NCBI GenBank assembly: GCA_024644725.1
Contig: JAHEHE010000002.1
Location: 26,072 to 90,071 of the forward strand
Reading direction: 5' to 3'
Length of the DNA: 64,000 bases
From: Flavobacteriaceae bacterium
GTDB lineage: Bacteria > Bacteroidota > Bacteroidia > Flavobacteriales > Flavobacteriaceae
Position numbers and translations under genes: made by a program. Positions 51,674 to 61,141 of the stretch are shown in pieces (position 1 is the first letter of the stretch; every line of letters starts with the position of its first letter). The notes beneath the pieces were generated by a model. It saw only the letters and a program-made list of their open reading frames with translations. It searched no databases and was not told the origin of the DNA.

Positions 51674-53677
51674 TTATTTGTATGAACGTGTTTTCAATTC
51701 GATGTCCTTGAACTCAAGGGGTTCCTTGTGCAGTTTCGCCTTGCTCGGCTCTCCGGTGTACTCCCAGGCGGCCACATAGGCGTAATTTTTGTCATCCCTG
51801 AGCGCTTCACCTTCGGGTGTCTGGTACTCCTCGCGGAAATGACCTCCACACGACTCGTTTCTCTCCAGGGCATCCTTGGCAAACAATTCACCGAGTTCGA
51901 GGAAGTCGGCCACTCGGCCTGCTTTTTCAAGTTCGGGGTTCAGCTCATCCAGGGATCCCGGCACCATGACATTCTTCCAGAAGTCCTCGCGGATGGCCCG
52001 GATTTCTTCAATGGCTTCTTTGAGATGTTTTTCATTTCTCGACATGCCGACCTTGTCCCACATGACCTTGCCCAGCTTCTTGTGAAAGTAGTCAACCGAA
52101 TGAGTTCCTTTGTTGTTGATGAAGAAATCGAGTCTTTCTTTTACATTCTTTTCGACGGCTTCAAACTCCGGGCTGTCGGTAGGAATCTTACCTGTTTGTA
52201 TATCATCGGACAGATAGTCGCCTATCGTGTAAGGCAAAACAAAATAGCCATCTGCCAGACCCTGCATCAGGGCGGAAGCACCGAGCCTGTTGGCTCCATG
52301 ATCTGAGAAGTTCGCCTCTCCTATGGCATAGAGTCCCGGAATGGTCGTCATTAGGTTATAGTCGACCCAGATACCTCCCATAGTGTAATGTGTCGCCGGG
52401 TAGATCATCATCGGGGTCTTGTACGGATTCTCAGCCTGGATCTTTTCATACATCTGAAAGAGGTTACCGTATTTTGCCTCTACAATGGCCTCACCGAGTT
52501 CCGTGATCTGCTGCTTGGTCGGGTTATTCATGCCCTTGATCTTGGCCTGCTCCTTCCCGTATCGCTCAATGGCACTAGAAAAATCCAGGTAAACGGCTTC
52601 TCCTGTGGCATTGACCCCGTATCCGGCGTCACAACGCTCCTTTGCGGCCCTTGATGCCACATCCCTTGGAACGAGGTTACCGAATGCCGGGTACCTTCTT
52701 TCGAGATAGTAATCCCGATCTTCTTCCTTGATCTCAGTCGGTTTGAGTTTGCCCTGTTGAATGGCTTTGGCGTCATCCAGGTTCTTTGGAACCCAAATAC
52801 GACCGTCATTACGCAGGGACTCAGACATAAGAGTCAATTTCGACTGATAGTCTCCTGAACGGGGTATACAAGTTGGGTGAATCTGTGTGAAACAAGGATT
52901 CGCAAAGTAGGCGCCCTGCTTGTGTACCTTCCAGGCTGCAGTCGCATTGGCTCCCATCGCCATGGTTGACAGGAAATAGACGTTTCCGTAACCCCCTGTG
53001 GCAATGACCACGGCATGAGCACTGTGTCTCTCGATCTCTCCGGTCACGAGGTCACGGGCAATAATGCCACGGGCCTTGCCGTCTACCTTTACAACGTCAA
53101 GCATTTCGTGACGATTGTGCATTTCGATCTTGCCCCTTGCAATCTGGCGGTTCATCGCCGAATAGGCCCCCAGGAGCAACTGTTGCCCGGTCTGACCTTT
53201 GGCGTAGAAGGTTCGTGAGACCAGAACCCCTCCAAAAGAGCGGTTGTCCAGAAGACCACCGTAATCACGCGCGAAAGGAACACCCTGGGCCACACACTGG
53301 TCAATGATATTGACCGACACCTCGGCGAGGCGATGCACATTGGATTCCCGGGAACGATAATCCCCTCCTTTCACCGTATCGTAAAACAACCTGTAAACCG
53401 AGTCCCCATCACCCATGTAGTTCTTTGCCGCATTGATTCCTCCCTGGGCTGCGATGGAGTGAGCGCGACGCGGGGAATCTTGGTAACAGAAGGCCTTGAC
53501 GTTGTATCCCAAGCCCGCCAGGGTTGCAGATGCTGATCCGCCAGCTAGACCGGTTCCTACGACAATAATGTCTATATTCCTCTTATTGGCGGGATTGACA
53601 AGGTCAATATGATCTTTGTGCGAGGTCCATTTATCCTTGATCGGACCCTTGGGTACTTTAGAATCTAGTTTTGCCAT
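51674..53677 (-). CDS. sdhA: Succinate dehydrogenase flavoprotein subunit
   Basis: A 667-residue flavoprotein. FAD-binding starts with [19 protein letters not shown], and the His that carries covalent FAD lies in [16 protein letters not shown]. Other family segments: [34 protein letters not shown] and [17 protein letters not shown] (substrate side). It oxidises succinate to fumarate. It lies between sdhC and sdhB with short spacers and is somewhat longer than proteobacterial SdhA, like other Bacteroidota enzymes. Confidence 0.96.
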   Translation of the reverse strand: MAKLDSKVPKGPIKDKWTSHKDHIDLVNPANKRNIDIIVVGTGLAGGSASATLAGLGYNVKAFCYQDSPRRAHSIAAQGGINAAKNYMGDGDSVYRLFYDTVKGGDYRSRESNVHRLAEVSVNIIDQCVAQGVPFARDYGGLLDNRSFGGVLVSRTFYAKGQTGQQLLLGAYSAMNRQIARGKIEMHNRHEMLDVVKVDGKARGIIARDLVTGEIERHSAHAVVIATGGYGNVYFLSTMAMGANATAAWKVHKQGAYFANPCFTQIHPTCIPRSGDYQSKLTLMSESLRNDGRIWVPKNLDDAKAIQQGKLKPTEIKEEDRDYYLERRYPAFGNLVPRDVASRAAKERCDAGYGVNATGEAVYLDFSSAIERYGKEQAKIKGMNNPTKQQITELGEAIVEAKYGNLFQMYEKIQAENPYKTPMMIYPATHYTMGGIWVDYNLMTTIPGLYAIGEANFSDHGANRLGASALMQGLADGYFVLPYTIGDYLSDDIQTGKIPTDSPEFEAVEKNVKERLDFFINNKGTHSVDYFHKKLGKVMWDKVGMSRNEKHLKEAIEEIRAIREDFWKNVMVPGSLDELNPELEKAGRVADFLELGELFAKDALERNESCGGHFREEYQTPEGEALRDDKNYAYVAAWEYTGEPSKAKLHKEPLEFKDIELKTRSYK

Positions 53678-53688
53678 GAAAGAAGATA

Positions 53689-54348
53689 TTAATGATTAAA
53701 GTGGTGGTATAATGCAATGATGATGAATCCCAGAGGCACGACAAAGGAATAGAACTTGCCGAACGATTTGATAAACGGGGTGTATTTGTTGTTGAATCCC
53801 ATAGACTGAAACGCCGACTGGAAACCGTGAAGCAAATGAAGGGCCAGCAACACGAATGCAACAACGTAGGCCCCTACCCTGAGCGGACTCATGAACTTGT
53901 GCTGCAACTCCCCAAAGTATCGATTGGGATCCTCGGGAAGAAACTCTATGTATTTGTGCTTCATTTCAGGCACCCAGAAATCGATGAAGTGCAACACCAG
54001 AAAAGCGAGAATCACAACTCCTGACAGGATCATGTTTCTCGAGGCCCAGCTCGCGCCGGCTGCTCCGTTGTATTTGGCATAAGGAACTCCCCTGGACTTC
54101 TTGTTCTTCCACTCCAAAATAAAGCCCATCACGAAATGGAATACGACACCCAGGATGAGCACCGGTTGGAGAGCAAACTGAATCAATGGGTTGGTTCCCA
54201 TGAAATGAGACAATTCGTTGAAGAGTTTCTCGCTGAAGAGGGATGTGATGTTTACCGAAAGATGAATGATCAGAAAAATGATCAGAAAGAGTGCTGAAAG
54301 CGCCATTGCCACTTTACGGGCGATGGAAGAAGATAGAAATCCGCTCAT
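53689..54348 (-). CDS. sdhC: Succinate dehydrogenase cytochrome b subunit
   Basis: A 219-residue membrane anchor with five hydrophobic helices and histidines in [27 protein letters not shown] and LALHLLHGF that can bind two b hemes, as in Bacteroidota and Wolinella-type complex II (TIGR02046 style). I take the ATG at 54348 ([13 protein letters not shown]), the common family start, and not the longer reading from 54390. It begins the sdh operon and has a -7 box at 54373-54380. Confidence 0.93.
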   Translation of the reverse strand: MSGFLSSSIARKVAMALSALFLIIFLIIHLSVNITSLFSEKLFNELSHFMGTNPLIQFALQPVLILGVVFHFVMGFILEWKNKKSRGVPYAKYNGAAGASWASRNMILSGVVILAFLVLHFIDFWVPEMKHKYIEFLPEDPNRYFGELQHKFMSPLRVGAYVVAFVLLALHLLHGFQSAFQSMGFNNKYTPFIKSFGKFYSFVVPLGFIIIALYHHFNH

Positions 54349-54372
54349 TTTACGTGGTTTAGAAATGGAATA

Positions 54373-54380
54373 CAAATATA
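54373..54380 (-). promoter_or_regulatory. -7 box for the sdhCAB operon
   Basis: Minus-strand TATATTTG, exact TAnnTTTG match, 25 bases upstream of the sdhC ATG. Confidence 0.6.
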
Positions 54381-54470
54381 CGTAAACCATCTATTTTTCT
54401 TAAGTCAGGCGGCATTATTTTCCGTTCAGGAATTCCTATATTTACGTCATTGAAAACTCAAACAAAGCTT

Positions 54471-55040
54471 ATGTCAGATGCCAAAACGCATGTGTTAGAA
54501 CCTGAAAAATGGGTTGCAAAATATGCGGATTATCTGTTTAACTACGCCATCACCCGGGTCGATAACCATGAAATCGCCAAGGACCTGGTCCAGGAGACGT
54601 TCTTTTCAGGTGTCAAGGGCAAAGACAGTTTCAGGGGCCAGGCTGCTGAAAGGACCTGGCTGATTTCCATCCTCAAAAGAAAGATCATCGATTACTATCG
54701 CAAGATCAATTCGGCCAAAGGTCAGAAGGAAGTGAGGATGAACTTCTATGAAGACGGGGAACAGAAAGGAAGCTGGATCGAGGAACGGGCGCCCCAAACC
54801 TGGGGAAACGACGCAGATCGCGGCATTGAAAACTCCGAGCTCAAGGATGCTTTGGATCGCTGCATTGACAACCTTCCGGAGAAATATCGTATCGTATTCA
54901 TGCTCAAAACAGTACAGAGGTATGAAACCGAGGAAATCTGTAATGAACTCGGTATCACATCGTCCAATCTTTGGGTAATCATCCACAGGGCCCGGACGCA
55001 GTTAAGGAAGTGCATGGAGGAAAAATGGTTCAAAAACTAA
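54471..55040 (+). CDS. ECF-type RNA polymerase sigma factor
   Basis: A 189-residue sigma-70 family factor of the extracytoplasmic type. Region 2 is YADYLFNYAITRVDNHE through KDLVQETFF, with SFRGQAAERTWLISILKR for -10 contact; region 4 is LPEKYRIVFMLKTV through ELGITSSNLWVIIHRARTQL. No region 3, as expected. The next gene, 10 bases on, encodes a short zinc-finger protein that may be its anti-sigma. Target genes are unknown. I use the ATG at 54471; an upstream TTG would add seven residues. Confidence 0.88.
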   Translation: MSDAKTHVLEPEKWVAKYADYLFNYAITRVDNHEIAKDLVQETFFSGVKGKDSFRGQAAERTWLISILKRKIIDYYRKINSAKGQKEVRMNFYEDGEQKGSWIEERAPQTWGNDADRGIENSELKDALDRCIDNLPEKYRIVFMLKTVQRYETEEICNELGITSSNLWVIIHRARTQLRKCMEEKWFKN

Positions 55041-55050
55041 GGGAATGGGA

Positions 55051-55311
55051 ATGAAACTATCAATCAATTGTGACGAGGCGACCACAATTTGTGACAAAAG
55101 CCAGTACGGAGAAGCCTCATTGATGGAAAGGATCCGATTGTCGCTTCACCTGGCGTTATGCAGGCACTGTAAGAAATACACCAAACAGAACAGCCTCATG
55201 ACCGATGTGTATAGTAGGTTTGCCACGCCATGCCAGGGTTCTGAGAAGATGCCCGACGAAGAGAAGAAGGATCTGGAAGCGAAACTCCAGGAGGAGCTCA
55301 AGAAGAATTGA
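55051..55311 (+). CDS. Small zinc-finger-type protein, possible anti-sigma
   Basis: An 86-residue soluble protein. Cysteines and a histidine are spaced as in zf-HC2 anti-sigma domains (CDEATTICDKSQYGEAS, later HLALCRHCKKY), and the last third is a charged helix. Unlike typical anti-sigma factors it has no transmembrane segment. It immediately follows the ECF sigma gene, so a cytosolic anti-sigma role is the best guess, unproven. An ATG two codons upstream (55045) is also possible. Confidence 0.7.
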   Translation: MKLSINCDEATTICDKSQYGEASLMERIRLSLHLALCRHCKKYTKQNSLMTDVYSRFATPCQGSEKMPDEEKKDLEAKLQEELKKN

Positions 55312-55335
55312 CGATTCCAAATGAGGCTTTGAATT

Positions 55336-56772
55336 ATGGAGTTTATCGAAACCATCAAGCCCTTTACTTTAATAGCATACTACATTTTTGTCAGTTTCGT
55401 CGTCCTGCTGATCATCCTGGACAACAAAAAACCGGAAAAGGCATTTGCATTCATTTTTTTGATCCTATTGTTCCCGATCGCGGGAATTGTAATTTATCTC
55501 TTGTTCGGGGCTCAGTATCAGAAAAAAAAGCTCTTTACCAAAAAAAGGTATTTTGACAATGTCTATCTCAACAAAATCAATGAAGAGCAGAAAGATTATG
55601 CCGAAACCCTCGTCGACAGCAGCTTCGCAAAACTTCCCACTTTATTCTACAACATAGAACAGGTCAACTTTACCCTGAACAACCAGATCACCTTACTGAA
55701 CAACGGGGAGGGAAAGTTTCCCGTTTTCATCCGGGAGTTGGAGCGGGCCAAGGAGAGCATTCACCTGGACTATTATATCATCAGGGAGAGTGAGATTGCG
55801 CGGCAAGTGATTGACATTCTGTGCCAAAAAGCTAAAGAAGGGGTCAAGGTGAGGGTGATCTATGATGATGTGGGCAGCTCTCTGAGTCGGTCAACACTGG
55901 CAAGAATGCGAGAAAGTGGTGTCGCCAGCTATCCGTACATGCCTGTTGTCTTCTCGAGACTGGCCCATAAGGCCAACTACAGGAATCACCGAAAGATAGC
56001 CGTGATGGACAACGAAGTCGGTTTTGTCGGTGGCATCAACATCAATGACAAATACATCAATCCCAACAAGAGTGGACTCTATTGGAGAGATACCCATATC
56101 CTGATCAAAGGAGAGGCTGTGATCGACCTCCAGTATTTATTCATCAGCGACTGGTATTTTGTGAGTGGTCAGAAGATCGGTCTTGACGAGGTTCGCTATC
56201 GAAACCTGAGCATGATCAAGGGCACAGTGCCCACCAGCATCCTGGGAAGTGACTATGGAAGGAACAACCAGACCATCAAGGAGGCCTTCTTTAGAATGAT
56301 CACCAGTGCTCAGGAAGAAGTACTGGTTACAACGCCGTATTTCGTCCCGGATGATTCCATATTGAATGCCCTGAAGATAACTGCCAAAAGCGGGGTGAAA
56401 GTTACTCTGCTTTTGCCCGAAAAACCAGACAGCAGAACCGCTTATTATGCCTCACAAACCTATTTCAAAGACCTGTTAAAAAGCGGGGTGGAAATCAATT
56501 ATTACACCCGGGGCATGATGCACTCCAAAACCATGATCATCGACGAGGCGATCTCCACCGTGGGCAGCACCAACATGGATCAGCGCAGCTTCAACCTCAA
56601 TGCCGAAGTCAATGCCTTCATGCTGAGCAAGAAAATCGCAAAGGACCTTAAATCGAACTTTGTGTACGATCTTAAAGACAGCTATCCCCTTACCCTTGAA
56701 ATGTTAAGGCGCAGGAAATGGTATGTAAAGGTTATTTGTTCGATCGCCCGCCTGCTTGCGCCAATTTTGTAG
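55336..56772 (+). CDS. cls: Cardiolipin synthase
   Basis: A 478-residue phospholipase D-family enzyme that makes cardiolipin from two phosphatidylglycerols. Two N-terminal membrane helices (residues about 9-25 and 35-55) are followed by two HKD motifs: HRKIAVMD and HSKTMIID, each with the HxKx4D spacing. Length and order fit Cls. The stop codon TAG is also the first three bases of a TAGATTTG -7 box for the next gene. Confidence 0.93.
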   Translation: MEFIETIKPFTLIAYYIFVSFVVLLIILDNKKPEKAFAFIFLILLFPIAGIVIYLLFGAQYQKKKLFTKKRYFDNVYLNKINEEQKDYAETLVDSSFAKLPTLFYNIEQVNFTLNNQITLLNNGEGKFPVFIRELERAKESIHLDYYIIRESEIARQVIDILCQKAKEGVKVRVIYDDVGSSLSRSTLARMRESGVASYPYMPVVFSRLAHKANYRNHRKIAVMDNEVGFVGGININDKYINPNKSGLYWRDTHILIKGEAVIDLQYLFISDWYFVSGQKIGLDEVRYRNLSMIKGTVPTSILGSDYGRNNQTIKEAFFRMITSAQEEVLVTTPYFVPDDSILNALKITAKSGVKVTLLLPEKPDSRTAYYASQTYFKDLLKSGVEINYYTRGMMHSKTMIIDEAISTVGSTNMDQRSFNLNAEVNAFMLSKKIAKDLKSNFVYDLKDSYPLTLEMLRRRKWYVKVICSIARLLAPIL

Positions 56773-56777
56773 ATTTG
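56770..56777 (+). promoter_or_regulatory. -7 box for the O-methyltransferase gene
   Basis: TAGATTTG, exact TAnnTTTG match. It overlaps the cls stop codon and ends three bases before the ATG at 56781, so a transcript from it would be leaderless; it may be chance. Confidence 0.35.
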
Positions 56778-56780
56778 AGC

Positions 56781-57422
56781 ATGGATTTTTTACCCGAACA
56801 CATCGTCAACTATGCGACAGAACACAGTCAGAAGGAACCCGAGCTGCTGCAGGAGCTTTTCAGGGAGACCTGGCAGAAAGCCCTTGTTCCGCGCATGATC
56901 AGTGGCCATTTCCAGGGGCGTGTTCTATCGATGATCTCGAAACTCACCCGCCCGAAAACCATTTTGGAGATAGGAACGTATACCGGGTACTCGGCCCTGT
57001 GCCTGGCTGAAGGTATGCAGGAAGGTGGAATATTGCACACGATCGATCACAATGAAGAGCTCCATGACTTCCAGAAGAAGTACTTCGACCGATCCCCCTT
57101 CAAAGGCCGGATCCGGCAACACATCGGGGAGGCGCTACAGATCATTCCAACCCTCAGCGGTCCTTTTGATCTGGTTTTTATCGATGCCGACAAAGCCAAT
57201 TATTCCAATTATTTCAATCTGGTGATTGATAAAATCAATCCCGGCGGAATTCTTCTGTCTGACAATGTGCTGTGGAGCGGAAAAGTCACCTCCACTCCTG
57301 ATGAAAAAGATCTCGATACAAAAGAGCTGATCATCTACAACAAGCTTCTCAACGAGGACCCACGAATCGAAACCGTTCTGCTGCCCATTCGTGATGGCCT
57401 GACCCTTAGCCGGGTAAAGTAG
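56781..57422 (+). CDS. SAM-dependent O-methyltransferase (COMT-like)
   Basis: A 213-residue class I methyltransferase of the O-methyltransferase-3 family. The SAM motif EIGTYTGYSALCLAEG is near residue 60, metal-binding LVFIDADKANYSNYF and SDNVLWSGKV follow. The ATG at 56781 (MDFLPEHIVNYATEHSQ) fits the family; the longer reading lies inside cls. The family methylates catechol-like hydroxyls; the substrate is unknown. It is 44 bases upstream of the export cluster and may or may not belong to it. Confidence 0.87.
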   Translation: MDFLPEHIVNYATEHSQKEPELLQELFRETWQKALVPRMISGHFQGRVLSMISKLTRPKTILEIGTYTGYSALCLAEGMQEGGILHTIDHNEELHDFQKKYFDRSPFKGRIRQHIGEALQIIPTLSGPFDLVFIDADKANYSNYFNLVIDKINPGGILLSDNVLWSGKVTSTPDEKDLDTKELIIYNKLLNEDPRIETVLLPIRDGLTLSRVK

Positions 57423-57466
57423 CATAAATCCTTACCTTTTGAAGGGCAGTAAAAGGGTGCTGTCAA

Positions 57467-58252
57467 ATGAATTCTTTTGATTATTGCCGTAATCAAAAGA
57501 GACTCATGAAATCAATTCTCACACAAGGTTCTGCAGAACACAACTATGTCATTCATCGACATGAAAACCGGAACAAAAGCAGCCTTCTTTATTTGATCCT
57601 CCTGATCGCCATCATTTTGTCACTCCTGGCATTGCCCTGGATTCAAATTGACTCGGTTACCACTTCCCCGGGGGTGATCGCACCTCCCGTCGAGCCCATT
57701 GAGATCAGGGCGAGATCAACCGGTGAAATCAATTTTTTCGATCTGGAGGAAAATCGTTTTGTAGTTCAGGGGGACACCCTCTTCTCGATCCGGCAAAGAG
57801 GTATAAAATCAGAGCAATTCCATCGTGCCCCCATGGATGGATATGTTCGCAGCCTGAGGATTGAAGCTCACAAGTCTATTGTCTCTGCGGGTGAAAGCAT
57901 ACTTGAAATCCAGTCCGACAGCGATCTTGTCGTGAAATGCTACCTGTCGGGCGATAAAATTGCATCCTTGCAACCGGAACAGAATGTGGACTTTTTGGTT
58001 CGCTCCACGCGAAAAGAAAGAGACAAAAGCTTTTCCGGAAAGATCACAAACATCCTGCCCGATCTCAGCAGGAAGGATAAGGCTTCTGTTTTTGAAGTCC
58101 GGTGTTCGATTGACAAGACCGCTGAAAATGATCCCAAAGCTTCCGGGTTGAAACCAGGAATGACCCTTCTCACCCGTTTTCGACTGGCGAGAAGATCTGC
58201 TTTTGACATTATCTCAAAAGATGCTGAAGACATCAATCAAAACCCGTCATGA
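57467..58252 (+). CDS. Short HlyD-family membrane fusion protein
   Basis: A 261-residue adaptor for an ABC exporter. One N-terminal membrane helix (about residues 40-61; LLYLILLIAIILSLLALPW), then a biotinyl-lipoyl-like half (ARSTGEINFFDLEENRF, ending TLFSIRQ), only about ten linker residues, and the second half (APMDGYVRSLRIE, ending ESILEIQ), then a beta-barrel region. The long coiled-coil hairpin of normal HlyD proteins is missing. Its stop overlaps the ATG of the exporter gene (ATGA), so translation is coupled. A second ATG at 57506 could be the true start. Confidence 0.85.
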   Translation: MNSFDYCRNQKRLMKSILTQGSAEHNYVIHRHENRNKSSLLYLILLIAIILSLLALPWIQIDSVTTSPGVIAPPVEPIEIRARSTGEINFFDLEENRFVVQGDTLFSIRQRGIKSEQFHRAPMDGYVRSLRIEAHKSIVSAGESILEIQSDSDLVVKCYLSGDKIASLQPEQNVDFLVRSTRKERDKSFSGKITNILPDLSRKDKASVFEVRCSIDKTAENDPKASGLKPGMTLLTRFRLARRSAFDIISKDAEDINQNPS

Positions 58253-60369
58253 ATTCAGCAGTTTCCTTCATCAAAGCCAGAAAGCTCAAAACCCGCCAGC
58301 AGGATTTCACGGATTGTGGAGCAGCTTGCTTGGTTTCCATTAGCAGGTACTACGGATTGCGCGTTGCGATCAGTCAGGTCAGGTCCTGGGCAGGAACGGA
58401 CCAGCAAGGCACGAGCATCATGGGACTCCTGGAGGCATCAAAAAAGCTCGGATTCGATGCCCGGGGAGTCCGGGGAGATCGAAAGAGCCTCTTTAAAATT
58501 CCCAAACCCGCTATCGCGCATGTTGTGCTCAACAACGGACGTCATCACTATATTGTCATCTATCAGGTCAAGAGAAAGTTTATCCAGATCATGGATCCTG
58601 CAAGCGGGAAATTACGGCGCATGAACTGGCATGAGTTCTCAGAGATTTGGAAAGGCATTCTTTTGATTCTTATGCCGTCAGAGTCCTTCGAGCCAGGAAC
58701 AAAAAAGGCGAAAGTCCTGCCTTGGTTTTGGAGACTGCTCAAACCTCACTATGCGATTCTCGTTCAGGCCATTGCCGGGTCGCTGCTCTATACCTTGCTG
58801 GGCTTCTCAACTTCCGTCTTCATTAGAAACATCACGGATAAGGTTTTGGTTTTCGGTGATTTATGGCTTTTAAAGACCATGGGGACAGCCATGATTGTCA
58901 TTCTGATTCTGCAACTCTGCCTTAGCGTATTCAAAGATGTGTTCATTGTGCGTATTGGGCAGGAAATCGATGCCCGCCTGGTTCTTGGCTATCAGAACCA
59001 CCTTTTCCGTCTTCCGCAGAGATTCTTCGATACGATGAAAATTGGTGAAATTATCTCAAGGGTGGGAGATGCCATCAAAATAAGAATGTTTATCAGCCAC
59101 ACGGTGATGTCACTCACAGTGAATGTGTTCATAGTGATCCTATCCTATCTTTTAATCCTTTATTACAACTGGAAGATTGGTCTGTTTCTGTTCGCGATGA
59201 TCCCACTCTATGTTGCGGTTTTTCTTCTGACTGATATGTTCAATAGAAAAACGGAAAGGAAAGTGATGGAGGCGTCGGCTCAACTCGAGAGTCATCTGGT
59301 GGAGTCCCTGCAAGGCATACGTACCCTGAAGTTCTTTGGTGCCGAATCCTATGTTCTGGAAAAAACAGAAGTGAAGTTCCTGTCCCTTTTGAAGGCCGGT
59401 TATCGTTCTTCTCTGAACCAGGTTTTCGCCCGGAGCAGCTCTTTCGGCATTCAAAATATTTTTACAATCGGCCTTCTTTGGATCGGGTCCTTTTACGTTC
59501 TTGAATCCCGGCTTACGACAGGTGAGCTCTTGTCGGTATATGCCATACTCGGCTATCTCACCGGGCCAATTGCCGCCATCGTAGCTTCCAACAATAGCAT
59601 TCAAAATGCCCTTATCGCGGCTGACAGGCTTTTCGAAATCACTCACCTCGATGCGGAACAGACCAGGCAAGGTGTTTCACTGAACGAATACCAGCCTGGT
59701 GACATCGTTTTCGATAGAATCGAATTCAATTATAAACCCGGCGTGAAAGTGCTCAACCGATTCAGTGCAACCATCCGGGCGGGCGAGATAACCGCGATCA
59801 AAGGTGAGAGCGGTTCTGGAAAATCAACCCTTTTAAACCTTCTGCAGCGAAGCTATCAAATTGAAAAGGGCACGATCAAAATCAGTGGAGTCGATCTGCG
59901 CTACATCAGCGACGACAGTTTGAAAAAAGCAATTTCAGTGGTTCCACAAAGTGTCGAGCTCTTCTCCGGAACAATTGCCGAAAATATTGCTTTGGGTGAT
60001 TCTTCTTTCGATCTCAAAAGGGTATTGGATATCATCTCCCTCCTGGAAATGGAAGGTTTTATATCAAAACTCGAACACGGCTGTCACACCTTCATCGGAG
60101 AGAGCGGAGTCAATCTTTCAGGGGGCCAACGACAACGCATCGCTATTGCCCGGGCGCTCTATCGAAAACCACAGATTCTGCTTCTCGACGAGCCTTCCAC
60201 TTCCCTGGACACTCAATCCGAAAAGTCAATGATTCGTGCCATGCACAATTTGAAAAGTCAAGGAAAAACGGTGATCCTCGTATCCCATCGTCAAAGCACC
60301 CTCGCAGAGGCAGATCGTATTTTGGTCCTGGAAAAGGGAAAACTAGCTCAAGAAACCCAACTCAACTAA
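58249..60369 (+). CDS. Peptidase-C39 ABC exporter (PCAT)
   Basis: A 706-residue ABC transporter that cuts double-glycine leaders and exports the peptide. The C39 domain (about 1-135) is intact: Gln17, Cys23 (QQDFTDCGAAC), His100 (RHHYIVIY) and Asp116 (IMDPASG). A six-helix membrane domain covers about 165-450. The ATPase has GESGSGKST (Walker A), LSGGQRQRIAIARAL (signature), ILLLDEPSTSLD (Walker B) and VSHRQST (H-loop). It is coupled to the HlyD-type gene and followed after 12 bases by a regulator, then peptide genes with GG leaders. Confidence 0.97.
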   Translation: MNSAVSFIKARKLKTRQQDFTDCGAACLVSISRYYGLRVAISQVRSWAGTDQQGTSIMGLLEASKKLGFDARGVRGDRKSLFKIPKPAIAHVVLNNGRHHYIVIYQVKRKFIQIMDPASGKLRRMNWHEFSEIWKGILLILMPSESFEPGTKKAKVLPWFWRLLKPHYAILVQAIAGSLLYTLLGFSTSVFIRNITDKVLVFGDLWLLKTMGTAMIVILILQLCLSVFKDVFIVRIGQEIDARLVLGYQNHLFRLPQRFFDTMKIGEIISRVGDAIKIRMFISHTVMSLTVNVFIVILSYLLILYYNWKIGLFLFAMIPLYVAVFLLTDMFNRKTERKVMEASAQLESHLVESLQGIRTLKFFGAESYVLEKTEVKFLSLLKAGYRSSLNQVFARSSSFGIQNIFTIGLLWIGSFYVLESRLTTGELLSVYAILGYLTGPIAAIVASNNSIQNALIAADRLFEITHLDAEQTRQGVSLNEYQPGDIVFDRIEFNYKPGVKVLNRFSATIRAGEITAIKGESGSGKSTLLNLLQRSYQIEKGTIKISGVDLRYISDDSLKKAISVVPQSVELFSGTIAENIALGDSSFDLKRVLDIISLLEMEGFISKLEHGCHTFIGESGVNLSGGQRQRIAIARALYRKPQILLLDEPSTSLDTQSEKSMIRAMHNLKSQGKTVILVSHRQSTLAEADRILVLEKGKLAQETQLN

Positions 60370-60381
60370 TCCCAGTGATTC

Positions 60382-60738
60382 ATGAATAACTTGAAACAAA
60401 TCGAACAACTCAGAAAATTGCACGGCATGATCAAACTGGAGAATACCGGGAGTCCAAAAATGATGGCAAAAAAGATGCATGTCAGCGAAAGACAGCTCTA
60501 CAACCTGATCGACCAACTTCGGACCATGGACGCTCCTATTCAGTTCAACAGGCGTGCAAATACCTATTTCTACACCTGTGATTTTGAACTCCTCGTAAAT
60601 ATTTCGGTAAAGGTGATTCAGGGTAATCAGGTTCTTCAGATCTACGCCGGAGAAAAAGTGAAGCCTGTTTCTCGCTCCCTGCATGGTTTGTGCAGGCGCG
60701 AAAACTATCTTGGTCAAGTCATGACATTTATACGTTAA
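60382..60738 (+). CDS. Small HTH regulator in the peptide-export cluster
   Basis: A 118-residue protein. Residues 1-60 form a helix-turn-helix of the HTH_11/DeoR-like kind (LRKLHGMIKLENTGS; AKKMHVSERQLYNLIDQLR), followed by a beta-strand wing (PIQFNRRANTYFYTC). The remaining 50 residues are short and basic, with two cysteines. Similar stand-alone HTH proteins occur near bacteriocin-type genes in Bacteroidota (from memory). It probably controls this cluster; a 16-bp inverted repeat lies just downstream. Confidence 0.78.
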   Translation: MNNLKQIEQLRKLHGMIKLENTGSPKMMAKKMHVSERQLYNLIDQLRTMDAPIQFNRRANTYFYTCDFELLVNISVKVIQGNQVLQIYAGEKVKPVSRSLHGLCRRENYLGQVMTFIR

Positions 60739-60742
60739 ACCA

Positions 60743-60758
60743 GATCTTTTTTAAGATC
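60743..60758. repeat. Perfect inverted repeat before the first peptide gene
   Basis: GATCTT, spacer TTTT, AAGATC: a 6-bp perfect stem, 14 bases upstream of the first peptide ATG and five bases after the regulator stop. It could be an operator for the HTH protein or a small hairpin that adjusts expression of the peptides relative to the exporter. Confidence 0.55.
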
Positions 60759-60772
60759 ATAAATCTCGAACT

Positions 60773-60949
60773 ATGAAACAAATTGAATTATTGGAAATGA
60801 AAGAACTTAACAGACTTGAGCTTTTGGAAACCAAAGGTGGAAATCCCATCCTGGTGGGATTGGGCGTGCTCACAACCATGATCAGCCTTGGCAAGGCCAC
60901 AGATCAGGCCGGCGAATGGTTCATGCAGGGATGGAACAACCCCAAATAA
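60773..60949 (+). CDS. Double-glycine-leader peptide 1
   Basis: A 58-residue peptide. The leader has hydrophobic and acidic spacing ending LNRLELLETKGG, a C39 cleavage site after residue 23. The 35-residue core begins NPILVGLGVLTTMISLGK and ends AGEWFMQGWNNPK, with a hydrophobic glycine-rich front half and tryptophans near the end. There are no cysteines, so no disulfide or lanthionine. It lies 34 bases after the regulator gene. Best guess: exported bacteriocin-like or signal peptide; activity unknown. Confidence 0.85.
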   Translation: MKQIELLEMKELNRLELLETKGGNPILVGLGVLTTMISLGKATDQAGEWFMQGWNNPK

Positions 60950-60964
60950 AGCCTTGCGAAAATC

Positions 60965-61141
60965 ATGGAAACAGTTGTATTGAAAAAAAACGGATTCGCT
61001 GCTTTGTCAAAAACCGAGCTTGTCGAGATCCAGGGAGGCGGAGGGCCAATCGGTGAAGCTCTCGAGTGGTACTATAAGACAATGGGCAGCTTTTACAGGG
61101 GGTTGTGGGATGGACTCACAGGAGCCGAACCAAAACTTTGA
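60965..61141 (+). CDS. Double-glycine-leader peptide 2
   Basis: A 58-residue peptide. Leader ends LSKTELVEIQGG (GG at 24-25, followed by two more glycines so cleavage could shift). The core of 31-33 residues is rich in aromatics: GEALEWYYKTMG, FYRGLWDG, ending AEPKL; no cysteine. The ATG at 60965 is 15 bases after peptide 1. Its stop TGA overlaps by one base the ATG of the next gene (TGATG), suggesting coupled translation. Confidence 0.85.
   Translation: METVVLKKNGFAALSKTELVEIQGGGGPIGEALEWYYKTMGSFYRGLWDGLTGAEPKL

Noticed and set aside
51728-52306. A 192-codon plus-strand frame inside sdhA
   Set aside because: Antisense to a certain gene, no conserved motif.
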